64,000 bases of DNA from Burkholderiaceae bacterium (GTDB lineage: Bacteria; Pseudomonadota; Gammaproteobacteria; Burkholderiales; Burkholderiaceae_E): contig JAMLIR010000001.1 in assembly GCA_023954045.1 (NCBI GenBank), positions 372,001 through 436,000 of the forward strand, given 5' to 3'. How positions within the stretch are numbered: position 1 is the stretch's first letter; the number at the start of each line of letters is the position of its first letter. The notes beneath the pieces were generated by a model. It had not been told where the DNA came from and did no database searches. It saw nothing but the letters and a program-made list of their open reading frames with translations. A program made the translations under genes and the position numbers. This document shows positions 1 through 7,553 of the stretch, one piece after another.

Positions 1-314
1 GCCTCGGCCTGCGTTTCGAACCTGCCTATGAAGTCTCCTATCTGGCCACAGCGCTGTCGTTGACGCAGCACGGGCTCGGCGTTTCGGTGCTTCCATCCTA
101 TCTCACGCGGTACTTCCACAGCGGCCAGCTCTCGGCGATTCGCCTCGTCGACCCCGTGGTCACGCGCAATCTCTCGATCGTGACCCGAAAGGGTGCGTCG
201 CTGTCGCCCGCTGCGGAGGGCTTCGTCGAGATCCTGCGATCGCAGATCGGCACGGATGCACGCGCGGCGGCAGCGCCCCGAGCGCCCGCGCGCAGTCGCC
301 GCGCACGGGCCTGA
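1..314 (+). CDS. LysR-family regulator, C-terminal fragment
   Basis: The gene is cut by the left edge; the reading frame is open from base 3. The visible ~103 residues resemble the end of a LysR substrate-binding domain: a stretch reading LATALSLTQHGLGVSVLP, then a strand containing IRLVDP, then SPAAEGFVEILR, which corresponds to the last helix where LysR proteins usually read S.aa..F...l. The tail after residue ~80 is rich in Ala and Arg and looks unstructured. The DNA-binding domain is outside the window, so the regulated genes are unknown. It points towards, and ends 69 bases from, the convergent coxG-like gene, so it is not in an operon with it. Confidence 0.65.
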   Translation, partial: LGLRFEPAYEVSYLATALSLTQHGLGVSVLPSYLTRYFHSGQLSAIRLVDPVVTRNLSIVTRKGASLSPAAEGFVEILRSQIGTDARAAAAPRAPARSRRARA

Positions 315-383
315 GTTCGCCGCGCAGATCGCCGAGCTGTCAGCAGCGCTGCGCACCGGCGCACGCTGCAACTCGCTTCACGG

Positions 384-956
384 TCAGTGGCTGCCCGGCC
401 CCACGCGGCTGAAGAGTCGCCGCCATACTCCGCCTAGCCAGGCGCCCAATCGCGCCAGCCAATCCCGCCCCACGACCGGCGCCACCGCTCCCGGCGCCAC
501 ACCCTCGGGCGCAGCGGCCGCAGGCGCCACCGCCCCGAAGCGCTGCTCCAGATGCTCGGCGAACTGCGCGGTGCGCTCGTCCGCACGCCGCTCGAACAGG
601 CGATCGACGACCGGCTTGAGCGGCCCTTCGCCCTTCGCGCTGATCAGGCCGCGCATCTCGGTGCCCATGCCCCGTGCCTCGAGGGCGACGTCGATCTCCA
701 TGCTCAGGTGCTCGGCCGTCGCGATCGCGTGGAGCCTGTTCGGCGGTTCTTCCGAATCGATGTGCGCAGTGAGGTCGACGATCAGCGGCACCACGCCGAC
801 CTTCTCCTTCACCGTCAGTTGCGCGGTCCGGTCGTCCACCACCCTGACCTGCTCGACGCCGGGGATGCACGAGCACAGCGCGTGAACGTCGCGCACGAAG
901 CCCCACACCTCCATCGGCGGCGCATTGACGGTGAACTTCGTCTCGCGCGTCGGCAT
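384..956 (-). CDS. CoxG/SRPBCC-family protein
   Basis: A 190-residue protein of the CO-dehydrogenase subunit G (CoxG) family, START/SRPBCC fold. The first ~150 residues show the family pattern: F.V.AP...VW.F..D, CIPGV, a long strand with LTVKEKVGVVP, and the final helix KPVVDRLFERRADE. The tail is Ala/Pro/Gly-rich and ends in a Trp/Arg amphipathic segment that could bind membrane; CoxG is known to anchor the CO dehydrogenase to the membrane. The start overlaps the stop of the upstream oxidoreductase (ATG at 956-954, TGA at 958-956), so the two are translationally coupled. No coxMSL genes are visible, so a role other than CO oxidation is likely, for example binding a hydrophobic substrate or recruiting the partner enzyme to the membrane (inference). 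Confidence 0.8.
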   Translation of the reverse strand: MPTRETKFTVNAPPMEVWGFVRDVHALCSCIPGVEQVRVVDDRTAQLTVKEKVGVVPLIVDLTAHIDSEEPPNRLHAIATAEHLSMEIDVALEARGMGTEMRGLISAKGEGPLKPVVDRLFERRADERTAQFAEHLEQRFGAVAPAAAAPEGVAPGAVAPVVGRDWLARLGAWLGGVWRRLFSRVGPGSH

Positions 957-2524
957 CAGTCCCACCACTTGTTCAGCTTCAGGTCCTCCGCGATCACGCC
1001 GGCGGCGTTGTGTCCGGCCCCCGCGTGCACGCCGCCGCCGGGGTGGCAGTAGCCGCCGCACATGTAGAGCCCCTCGAGCGGCGTGCGATAGTCGGACCAC
1101 CCGGCGAACGGCCTGAAGTAGCCCATCTGGTCGGGCGTCATGTCGCCGACGACGTCGACGCCGTTGACGAGGTTGTCGTTGTGCCGCTCGGTGTCGGTCG
1201 GGTCCTGGATCGCCATCGCCAGGATCTTGTCGCGCGTCATGTTCGGCGCGTACGATTGCCAGAGATCGAGCACGTGCTCGGCGTACTCGGCGCGCACCCT
1301 GCTCCAGCCTGCGGGGCCGTCGGGCTCGACCCGGTACGGTGCGTATTGCCAGACCACCGCCGTGTGCCGGCCCGCGGGCGCCTGCGACGGATCGAACAGC
1401 GTGGGCAGCGTCACCTGCAGCATCTCCATGCGCGGCGGCGTGCCCATCGCGATCTCCTGGTAGGCGCGCACCTGGTCCTGGACGCTGCCGCCGAACATCT
1501 CCTGGCTGAACGCCGTGTTCACCGCTGCATTGCCCACGGCCGCGCGATAGTCCGGCGGCTCCGAGAGGGCAAGGTGCAGCACGAAGAGCGAGCGCCCGTT
1601 CGAGTGATAGCTCTTCACCCGCGTGACGAACGGGGCAGGCAGGTGCTCCTCGCCGACCATCTCGAGGAAGCTCTTCTTCGGCTCGACGTTGGTGACGACG
1701 GCGCGCGTTGCCTCGATCCGCGTGCCGTCGGCAAGCTCGACGCCGGTTGCACGGTTGCCGCGCACCAGGATGCGCTTCACCGGGGCGTCGGTGCGGACCA
1801 CGCCACCGTGCGCCTCCACCGCGCGCCTCAACCCCGTGGCCAGTTGCCCCGAGCCGCCCACGCAGATCGGCGCCTCGGCCTTCAGGATGCGGAACAGGCA
1901 GATCCACCCCTGCCCGAACTGGTCGGGCGCGAACCCGAGCACGGTCATCCGGGCAAGGAAGTGCACCTTGACAGCCTCGTTCTCGAACAACTCGTCGAGC
2001 AACTGCACCGGCGTGCTCGCCTGCCACTGCAGCAGCGTCCGCCCCTCCGGGGAGCGCTCGAGCTGGGCGCTCTGCACCGAAGGCGGCAGCGGCGGCGAAT
2101 ACATCAGCGGCAGGTACGTCGTCTCGATGAATTCGCCGTAGTCCTCGACCAGCTGCCGGAACGTCCGCGCATCGCGCGCGGAAAAGCGCGCGAGCTCGGC
2201 GGCCATCCGCTCGGCATCGCGATACATGACGATGCTCTCGTGCCCCGGAAAGATCGTTCCGCGCAGATGCTGCGGATAGACGTATTTGACGCCGTGCCGC
2301 TCGAGCTCCAGGTCGCGATAGACCGGGCTGGTGGGGATGTGCGTGTGCACCACCGAGCAGATGTTGTGCCCGAACCCCGGCAGCGTCGCTTCCGAGGTGC
2401 TGCACGAGCCACCCACGCGGGCACTGCGCTCGAGCACGAGCACGCTCGCGCCCGCCTTCGCAAGGTAGGCCGCGCAGGCCAGGCCGTTGTGGCCCGAGCC
2501 GACGACGATGAAGTCCCAGGACAC
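956..2524 (-). CDS. FAD-dependent oxidoreductase, phytoene dehydrogenase/PYROXD2-like
   Basis: A 522-residue flavoprotein. The N-terminus has the Rossmann dinucleotide motif VVGSGHNGLACAAYLAKAG (GxGxxG form with the GHNGL variant of PYROXD2-like proteins), followed by VLERSARVGGSC. A second FAD-contact motif lies at the C-terminus, around GLYMCGGYCHPGGGV and AGHNAAGVIAED. Length and motifs match the phytoene-desaturase-like amine-oxidase superfamily, but no carotenoid genes lie nearby, so carotenoid synthesis is unlikely. It sits between an IclR regulator 15 bases upstream and a CoxG-like gene that overlaps its stop. The substrate is unknown; an oxidation of a lipid or other hydrophobic molecule would suit the SRPBCC partner (inference). 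Confidence 0.82.
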   Translation of the reverse strand: MSWDFIVVGSGHNGLACAAYLAKAGASVLVLERSARVGGSCSTSEATLPGFGHNICSVVHTHIPTSPVYRDLELERHGVKYVYPQHLRGTIFPGHESIVMYRDAERMAAELARFSARDARTFRQLVEDYGEFIETTYLPLMYSPPLPPSVQSAQLERSPEGRTLLQWQASTPVQLLDELFENEAVKVHFLARMTVLGFAPDQFGQGWICLFRILKAEAPICVGGSGQLATGLRRAVEAHGGVVRTDAPVKRILVRGNRATGVELADGTRIEATRAVVTNVEPKKSFLEMVGEEHLPAPFVTRVKSYHSNGRSLFVLHLALSEPPDYRAAVGNAAVNTAFSQEMFGGSVQDQVRAYQEIAMGTPPRMEMLQVTLPTLFDPSQAPAGRHTAVVWQYAPYRVEPDGPAGWSRVRAEYAEHVLDLWQSYAPNMTRDKILAMAIQDPTDTERHNDNLVNGVDVVGDMTPDQMGYFRPFAGWSDYRTPLEGLYMCGGYCHPGGGVHAGAGHNAAGVIAEDLKLNKWWD

Positions 2525-2539
2525 GGCGAATTCCCCCGG

Positions 2540-3298
2540 TCAGTCGTGCAGTCGGGACGACAGTTCGTCGGCCGCCGCGCGGACGCGATGCGCCAGCGCG
2601 TCGAGGCCCCGCGCATCGGTCAGGTTGGTCGGGCAGGCGACGCCCAGCGCCGCCACCGTTCGGCCCGCGCGCCGCACCGGCGCGGCCAGCGCCAGCAGGC
2701 CGACGAAGGATTCCTCGCGGCCCCAGCCGATGCCGTCGCGACGGACGCACGCGAGCTCCCGCGCGAACGCTTGACGCGATCCGAGGCTCTTCGGCGTCAG
2801 CCGCTGCATCCCCTGTCGGCGCAGTACCGCGTCGGCCTGCACGGGCGGCAGGTCGGCGAGCAGTACCTTTCCGGCCGCGCTCGCGGAGACCGGAAGCCGG
2901 TCACCGGCCTTCATCGCCGCCGCCCGGACCGGCAGCGTCGCCTCCTCGACGAGCACGAACAGCGCCTGCTCGTCGTCGAGCACCGCGAGCGAGGCCATGT
3001 GCCCACAGGCGTCGCGCAGCGCTGCGACGACGCGGCGCCCCTCGCGCAGCAGCGGGTCCTGCTCGACGAAACCGGCGGCGACGCGATAGAGGCTCTCGCC
3101 GAGGCTGTAGCGCCCGGTGACCGGGTCCTGCCGGAGGAACCCCTCGCCGGCCAGTGTCGCGGCCAGGCGATAGGCGGTCGACTTGTGCAGGCCGACCCTC
3201 GCGGCGAGCTCGGTGATGCCCAACGGCGGCGTTGCGCGGTCGAACACCTTGAGCAGCGAGAGCGCGCGCTGCACCGATTGGGTATTGTTTTGCATCAT
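2540..3298 (-). CDS. IclR-family transcriptional regulator
   Basis: 252 residues, the usual IclR length. The N-terminal winged helix-turn-helix runs to about residue 70 (SVQRALSLLKVFD, then ITELAARVGLHKSTAYRLAATL). The effector-binding domain follows, with typical segments such as PVSASAAGKVLLADLP and GIGWGREESFVGLLALAAPV. The ATG at 3298-3296 is preceded by a 184-base gap shared with the divergent thioesterase gene. It is followed after 15 bases by the FAD oxidoreductase on the same strand, so it probably leads that unit and controls it. The ligand cannot be read from the sequence; IclR proteins near acyl-CoA genes commonly sense organic acids. Confidence 0.88.
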   Translation of the reverse strand: MMQNNTQSVQRALSLLKVFDRATPPLGITELAARVGLHKSTAYRLAATLAGEGFLRQDPVTGRYSLGESLYRVAAGFVEQDPLLREGRRVVAALRDACGHMASLAVLDDEQALFVLVEEATLPVRAAAMKAGDRLPVSASAAGKVLLADLPPVQADAVLRRQGMQRLTPKSLGSRQAFARELACVRRDGIGWGREESFVGLLALAAPVRRAGRTVAALGVACPTNLTDARGLDALAHRVRAAADELSSRLHD

Positions 3299-3482
3299 GA
3301 GACAACGGTCCGCGGATCGAACCCGACGGACCTTACCCTGCGCGACCGGATGGGGTCAACGACCTTGCGTCAGGCCAACGGAGAGCGGCCGGTGGTCACG
3401 CTCGGCGCGGGCGCGGCCGGCGCAAGGTGGGCGCCCGGTGCGTGTACGATGCACGGCGCCTCGCCTTCGGGTTCTGCGCCGA

Positions 3483-3902
3483 ATGTCATCGACCTACGAC
3501 CCCGCAGCACACGGATGGACCGCCTTCCCGGACGAAGGCTTCATCGACCACGTCGGCCCGATCTGGACGAAGCGTGACGACGGACGGTCGCGGTTCGGCT
3601 TCGTCGCCGACAGGCATCACGCGAACCTGATCGGCGTAGTCCAGGGCGGAATGCTGATGACCTTCGGCGACCGCGCGCTCGGGTTGCGGGCCTGGGAGGC
3701 AGCGGGTGGCGCGCCGTGCGTGACGGTGCAGTTCGACATGCAGTTTCTTTCGTCGGGGCGAATCGGCGAATTCATCGAGGTCGAGCCCGAGCTCGTCCGG
3801 CAGACATCCTCCCTGCTGTTCCTTCGCGGCGTGCTCACCGCCGGCGACCGACCCGTGGCCACCGCCAGCGGCGTCTGGAAGAGCCTGAAGCCAAGGCAAT
3901 AG
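3483..3902 (+). CDS. PaaI-type hotdog thioesterase
   Basis: A 139-residue hotdog-fold protein. The helix region reads HANLIGVVQGGMLMTFGDRALG, matching the HxNxxGxxHGG element of PaaI-like acyl-CoA thioesterases, with Gln in place of the second His. The strands TVQFDMQFLSSGRIGEFIEVEPELV and VATASGVWKSL follow. The ATG at 3483 was chosen because it gives the family length; in-frame upstream codons would add an unrelated Arg-rich extension. The enzyme would hydrolyse an acyl-CoA to the acid and CoA in the cytoplasm. It lies 84 bases before the second IclR gene and heads the plus-strand acyl-CoA run, so a housekeeping role in releasing trapped CoA in that pathway is plausible (inference). Confidence 0.82.
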   Translation: MSSTYDPAAHGWTAFPDEGFIDHVGPIWTKRDDGRSRFGFVADRHHANLIGVVQGGMLMTFGDRALGLRAWEAAGGAPCVTVQFDMQFLSSGRIGEFIEVEPELVRQTSSLLFLRGVLTAGDRPVATASGVWKSLKPRQ

Positions 3903-3942
3903 CCGACCCCCGGGGCCGATCGGCCCGCGCCTTGACGCGCCC

Positions 3943-3980
3943 GATTCAATATCTCAAAATCCATTTCAGCCTGTTGAATC
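3943..3980. promoter_or_regulatory. Candidate operator (dyad) in front of IclR gene
   Basis: A dyad centred at 3961.5: outer arms GATTCAA (3943-3949) and TTGAATC (3974-3980), and inner arms AAAT (3957-3960) and ATTT (3963-3966) with the same centre. It is AT-rich in an otherwise very GC-rich setting and ends six bases before the ATG at 3987. IclR-family proteins are known to bind palindromes of this kind and to autoregulate. Assignment to this IclR protein is inference. Confidence 0.5.
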
Positions 3981-3986
3981 CTAAAG

Positions 3987-4730
3987 ATGTCACGCGTCCG
4001 CACCGCCGACCGCACGCTCGCGATCTTCGAAGCCTTCGAAGCCGCCTGCCGGCCCATGCTGCTCAGCGAGCTGGCGCAGCGGGCGCGCGTGCCGGTCAGC
4101 AGCTGCCACGGACTCGTGCAGACCCTGCTCGAGCGCGGCTATCTCTATTCGCTCGGACGCCGCAAGGACATCTACCCGACGCGGCGCCTGCTCGACGCCG
4201 CGCAGAAAATCGTCCGCCACGACCCCCTGCTCGAGCGCATCGAGCCGGTGCTGCACGACCTGCGCGACAGCACGCGCGAGACGATCATCCTCGGCAAGCG
4301 CCAGGGCGATGCGGTGCTCTACCTCGAGGTCGTGCCGGGGCTGCACACGGTGCGCTATACGGCGAACCCCGGGGAGTTCAAGCCGCTGCACTCCAGCTCG
4401 ATCGGGAAGGCCTTGCTGGGAAGCCTTTCCGCAGACGCGCTCGCCGACTGGCTGCGTGCGAACCCGTTGCCCGCGGTCACCGGCCGGACGCTCGTCGACC
4501 CGGAGCGCTTGCGGGCCGACCTCGCGCGCGGCCATCGGCGCGGCTACCACATGACCGAAGGCGAGAACGTCTCCGACGTGACGGCGCTGGCGGTTTCGCT
4601 GTCGGTCCATGGCGAGACCCTCGGCCTTGCGATCGCAGGCCCCACCCACCGGATGGGCGAGCAGGTCGAGGAGCACGCCGCGCACCTGCTCGAAGCCCGG
4701 CGCACCATCGAGAAGATCTTCGAACGATGA
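3987..4730 (+). CDS. IclR-family transcriptional regulator of the mutase operon
   Basis: 247 residues. The N-terminal helix-turn-helix (TADRTLAIFEAFE, LLSELAQRARVPVSSCHGLVQTLLERGYL) is followed by an IclR effector domain from about residue 75, with DLRDSTRETIILGKRQGDAVLYLEV and HSSSIGKALLGSL. The stop TGA at 4728-4730 overlaps the ATG of the enoyl-CoA hydratase gene by 4 bp, so the regulator is the first cistron of the operon it presumably controls. A dyad ends just before the start codon. It shares little obvious sequence with the IclR protein at 2540-3298 beyond family motifs. The inducer is probably the imported acid or its CoA ester (inference). Confidence 0.88.
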   Translation: MSRVRTADRTLAIFEAFEAACRPMLLSELAQRARVPVSSCHGLVQTLLERGYLYSLGRRKDIYPTRRLLDAAQKIVRHDPLLERIEPVLHDLRDSTRETIILGKRQGDAVLYLEVVPGLHTVRYTANPGEFKPLHSSSIGKALLGSLSADALADWLRANPLPAVTGRTLVDPERLRADLARGHRRGYHMTEGENVSDVTALAVSLSVHGETLGLAIAGPTHRMGEQVEEHAAHLLEARRTIEKIFER

Positions 4731-5515
4731 CGCAACCCGAACACCTGCGGGTCGAGGTCGTGGACGCCGTCTTGCGCGTCCGCATCGATCGTCCCGAGAA
4801 GCGCAATCCGCTCAGCCGCGCGGTTCTCGGCGAACTCGGGCAGGTCTTCCGTGAATACGCGACCGACGCCTCGTTGCGCGCGGCCGTCGTCACCGGCGCA
4901 GGCGACAGGAGCTTCGCGGCCGGCGGCGACCTGAAGGAGTTTTCCGCGTTTCGCAGCGACGAGGACGCCGACGCGCTATTCGCGCACGCCAACGACGCGC
5001 TCGCCGCGATCCGGCGATTCCCGGTTCCGGTCGTCGCGGCGCTGAACGGCATGGCGATCGGCGGCGGCGCGGAACTCGCGATGGCCTGCGACTTCCGCGT
5101 GGCGGCGGCGCACGCAACGATCGGATTCGTGCAGGGGCGCCTGAACATCTCCACCGGCTTCGGCGGCGGAACCGACCTGGTCCAGCTGGTCGGCCCGCGC
5201 ATGGCGCTGTCTCTGCTGATCGGCGCGCAGGTGTTCGACGCGACCGACGCGAAACGGATCGGGCTCGTCGACGAGGTGTCGGGCGACTCGGAATCGCTCG
5301 ATGACTGCGTGGAGCGTTTCCTGGCGCCGATGCGCGCCCAGGCGCCCCAGGTGCTGCGCGCCTTCAAGGCGATCGCGTCGAGCGCACGCCAGGGCCTGCC
5401 GCGCGACGAGCGAGAGCGCGAGGAGCGCGCCGCCTTCGTCCGCACCTGGACGCACCCCGATCACTGGGCAGCCGCCGAGCGCGTACTGGCCCGCATGGCA
5501 CGAGGCACCGCATGA
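4727..5515 (+). CDS. Enoyl-CoA hydratase/isomerase family protein
   Basis: 262 residues of the crotonase superfamily. The two oxyanion-hole segments are visible: GAGDRSFAAGGDLKEF (residues ~63-78) and ALNGMAIGGGAELAMACDFRVA (~105-125), followed by GFVQGRLNISTGFGGGTDLVQLVG. At the position where hydratases carry their first catalytic Glu (GLxxxP), this protein reads GRLNISTG. The usual acid pair is therefore incomplete, and activity could be isomerase, decarboxylase, hydrolase or an atypical hydratase. The ATG at 4727 overlaps the IclR stop, and the TGA overlaps the mutase start at 5512. The gene order places the enzyme in the same pathway as the mutase and CoA-transferase. Family certain; exact reaction unknown. 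Confidence 0.85.
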   Translation: MTQPEHLRVEVVDAVLRVRIDRPEKRNPLSRAVLGELGQVFREYATDASLRAAVVTGAGDRSFAAGGDLKEFSAFRSDEDADALFAHANDALAAIRRFPVPVVAALNGMAIGGGAELAMACDFRVAAAHATIGFVQGRLNISTGFGGGTDLVQLVGPRMALSLLIGAQVFDATDAKRIGLVDEVSGDSESLDDCVERFLAPMRAQAPQVLRAFKAIASSARQGLPRDEREREERAAFVRTWTHPDHWAAAERVLARMARGTA

Positions 5516-7137
5516 ACGACACGAAGCGCACCGGCGCGCCCGGCGCCAATCCGCAGGCCCCCTCGCCGTTCATCCGTTCCGGCATCGAAGCGCCGGTCGT
5601 CGCGACCGCCGACACGCCACGGACGCGTGACCCGGGCCTTCCGGGGCAGTATCCGTTCACCCGCGGCATCTTCGCCGACGGCTTCCGGGGCCGGATGTGG
5701 ACGATGCGCCAGTACTCGGGCTTCGGCACGCCCGAGGAGTCGAACGAGCGCTACCGTTTCCTGCTCGATCGCGGCCAGACCGGGCTGTCGATCGCGCTGG
5801 ACCTGCCGACGCAGTGCGGCCTGGATCCGGCCGACCCGATGGCGCGCCCCGAGATCGGCAAGGTCGGTGTCTCGCTGTCGAACCTCTCGGAAATGGAGAT
5901 CCTGTTCAAGGGGATCGACCTGTCGAAGATCTCGACGTCGTTCACGATCAACGGTACCGCGGCGATCATCTATGCGATGTACATCGCCTGCGCCGACCGC
6001 AATGGCGTGCCGCGCGAGAAGCTCACCGGCACGATTCAGAACGACATCCTGAAGGAGTACGTCGCGCGCGGCACCTGGATTTTCCCGGTGCACCCCTCGA
6101 TGCGGCTGATCTCCGACACGATCCTGTTCGGCAACCGCGAGACGCCGCGCTTCAACACGATCTCGATCGCGGGCGCGCACATGCGCGACGCGGGCTGCAC
6201 GGCCGCCGAGGAGATGGCGTTCACGCTGTCCAATGGACTCGCATACGTCGACGAGCTGCTGCGCCGCGGAGGACGGGCGGACGACTTCGCCAAGCGACTG
6301 TCCTTCTTCTTCTACGTGCACATGGACCTGTTCGAGGAGGTCGCGAAGTTTCGGGCCGGCCGTCGCGTCTGGGCCCGCCTGCTGCGCGACCGCTATTCGG
6401 TCACCGACCCGAAGGCGCAGATGTTCCGCTTCGGCGTGGTCTGCGGCGGCTCGTCGCTCGTGGCGCCGCAGCCCCACAACAACGTGATCCGCGTGTCGAT
6501 CGAAGCGATGGCTGCGGTGCTCGGCGGCGCACAGTCGATCTTCACCTGCGCCTACGACGAGCCGTTCCAGATCCCCACCGAGTTCTCCGCCGAACTCGCA
6601 TTGCGCACCCAGCAGATCGTCGCGCACGAGAGCGGCATCGCGCGCACCGTCGATCCGCTCGGCGGCAGCTACTACACCGAGCACCTGACCGACGAGATGG
6701 AGCAGCGGATCGACACGCTGATGAAGGAAGTCGAGGACTACGGCGGGGCGATCAAGGCGATCGAGGACGGCTGGATGCAGCAGCGCATCGCCCATCGCGC
6801 GCACGAGAGGAAGCAGCAACTCGACAGCGGCGAGTTGCCGGTGGTCGGCCTGAACTGTTTCCGGCGCGACGACCAGCCGACCTCCCCCGGAGAGGTCTTT
6901 CACCTCGATCCGCAGGTCAGCCGTCGCGTGCTCGAGAAGTTCGAGGCCATCCGCGATCGCCGCGACGCGGGCGCTGTGGCGCGCTCGCTCGATCGCCTCG
7001 AACAGGCGGCGGAGCAGGACGGCGAGAACCTGATGCCCTACCTGATCGAATGCTGCCACGCCTACGCCACCGTGGGCGAAATGGTTTCCCGCCTGAAGGC
7101 CCGATGGGGCGAGTTCCAGGAGCCGGTGCGCCTATGA
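5512..7137 (+). CDS. B12-dependent acyl-CoA mutase, large (catalytic) subunit
   Basis: 541 residues, the TIM-barrel catalytic chain of the methylmalonyl-CoA mutase family without the B12 domain, which is encoded separately just downstream. Family motifs: YPFTRGIF (residue ~47), WTMRQYSGFGTPEESN (~63), GTIQNDILKEYVARGTWIFP (~173) and ISIAGAHMRDAG (~218). By alignment from memory with the Propionibacterium enzyme, Y68 and R186 match Tyr89 and Arg207, which bind the substrate carboxylate, with the same spacing of 118; H223 matches catalytic His244. Isobutyryl-CoA mutase has Phe/Gln at the pair. However, Thr77-Met78 of the reference are Asp56-Gly57 here, and the loop after DLPT reads QCGLDPADP instead of HRGYDSDNP. 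A carboxylated substrate is likely; methylmalonyl-CoA itself is not assured. Both ends overlap neighbours by 4 bp. Confidence 0.93.
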   Translation: MNDTKRTGAPGANPQAPSPFIRSGIEAPVVATADTPRTRDPGLPGQYPFTRGIFADGFRGRMWTMRQYSGFGTPEESNERYRFLLDRGQTGLSIALDLPTQCGLDPADPMARPEIGKVGVSLSNLSEMEILFKGIDLSKISTSFTINGTAAIIYAMYIACADRNGVPREKLTGTIQNDILKEYVARGTWIFPVHPSMRLISDTILFGNRETPRFNTISIAGAHMRDAGCTAAEEMAFTLSNGLAYVDELLRRGGRADDFAKRLSFFFYVHMDLFEEVAKFRAGRRVWARLLRDRYSVTDPKAQMFRFGVVCGGSSLVAPQPHNNVIRVSIEAMAAVLGGAQSIFTCAYDEPFQIPTEFSAELALRTQQIVAHESGIARTVDPLGGSYYTEHLTDEMEQRIDTLMKEVEDYGGAIKAIEDGWMQQRIAHRAHERKQQLDSGELPVVGLNCFRRDDQPTSPGEVFHLDPQVSRRVLEKFEAIRDRRDAGAVARSLDRLEQAAEQDGENLMPYLIECCHAYATVGEMVSRLKARWGEFQEPVRL

Positions 7138-7553
7138 CCACGACGTCCGCCAAGCCGCCATCGCTGCGCGGCAAGAGAATCCTGATCGCGAAGCCCGGGC
7201 TCGACGGCCACGACGTCGGGGCGAAGATCGTCGCGCTCGCGCTTCGCGATGCCGGCGCCGACGTGATCTACACGGGTCTGCGCAAGGCACCGGGCTTCAT
7301 CGCGCACGTCGCCGTCGACGAGGACGTCGACGCGGTGGGCCTGTCGATCCTCTCGGGCAGCCACAACGAGCTCGTCGCGCAGACCCTCGAGCAGTTGCGC
7401 GCGCTCGACGCCGGCGACATCCCGGTGTTCGTCGGCGGCACGATCCCCGAGAACGATCGCGAAGCCTTGCGCGCGCAGGGCGTCCGCGGCGTCTACACCA
7501 GCGACATCCCGCTCGACGAAGTCGTCGCCAGCGTCGCGCAGCTGCTGTCATGA
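7134..7553 (+). CDS. Acyl-CoA mutase small subunit, cobalamin-binding domain
   Basis: 139 residues forming only the B12-binding Rossmann domain. The signature DGHDVG (D24, H26, G29) supplies the histidine that replaces the lower base of adenosylcobalamin. GLSILSGSH and VFVGGTIP are the other two nucleotide-loop-binding motifs (SxL and GG). It pairs with the large subunit at 5512-7137, overlapping its stop by 4 bp (ATG 7134, TGA 7135-7137), in the same split arrangement as isobutyryl- and 2-hydroxyisobutyryl-CoA mutases. The stop overlaps the next start at 7550. In methylmalonyl-CoA mutases the domain is normally fused to the catalytic chain, so the split form is one reason for caution about the substrate. 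Confidence 0.93.
   Translation: MTTTSAKPPSLRGKRILIAKPGLDGHDVGAKIVALALRDAGADVIYTGLRKAPGFIAHVAVDEDVDAVGLSILSGSHNELVAQTLEQLRALDAGDIPVFVGGTIPENDREALRAQGVRGVYTSDIPLDEVVASVAQLLS

Noticed and set aside
384-2750. A long minus-strand frame that would merge the coxG-like gene with upstream sequence
   Set aside because: The upstream two thirds are an out-of-frame shadow of the FAD oxidoreductase; the true genes overlap by one base.
3307-3332. GGTCCG...CGGACC inverted repeat upstream of the first IclR gene
   Set aside because: Only six-base arms in GC-rich DNA with a poor interior match; too likely by chance to call an operator.
4727-7137. Cobalamin riboswitch upstream of the mutase genes
   Set aside because: The genes overlap with no leader, and I see no B12-box-like segment in the 84 bases before the IclR gene.
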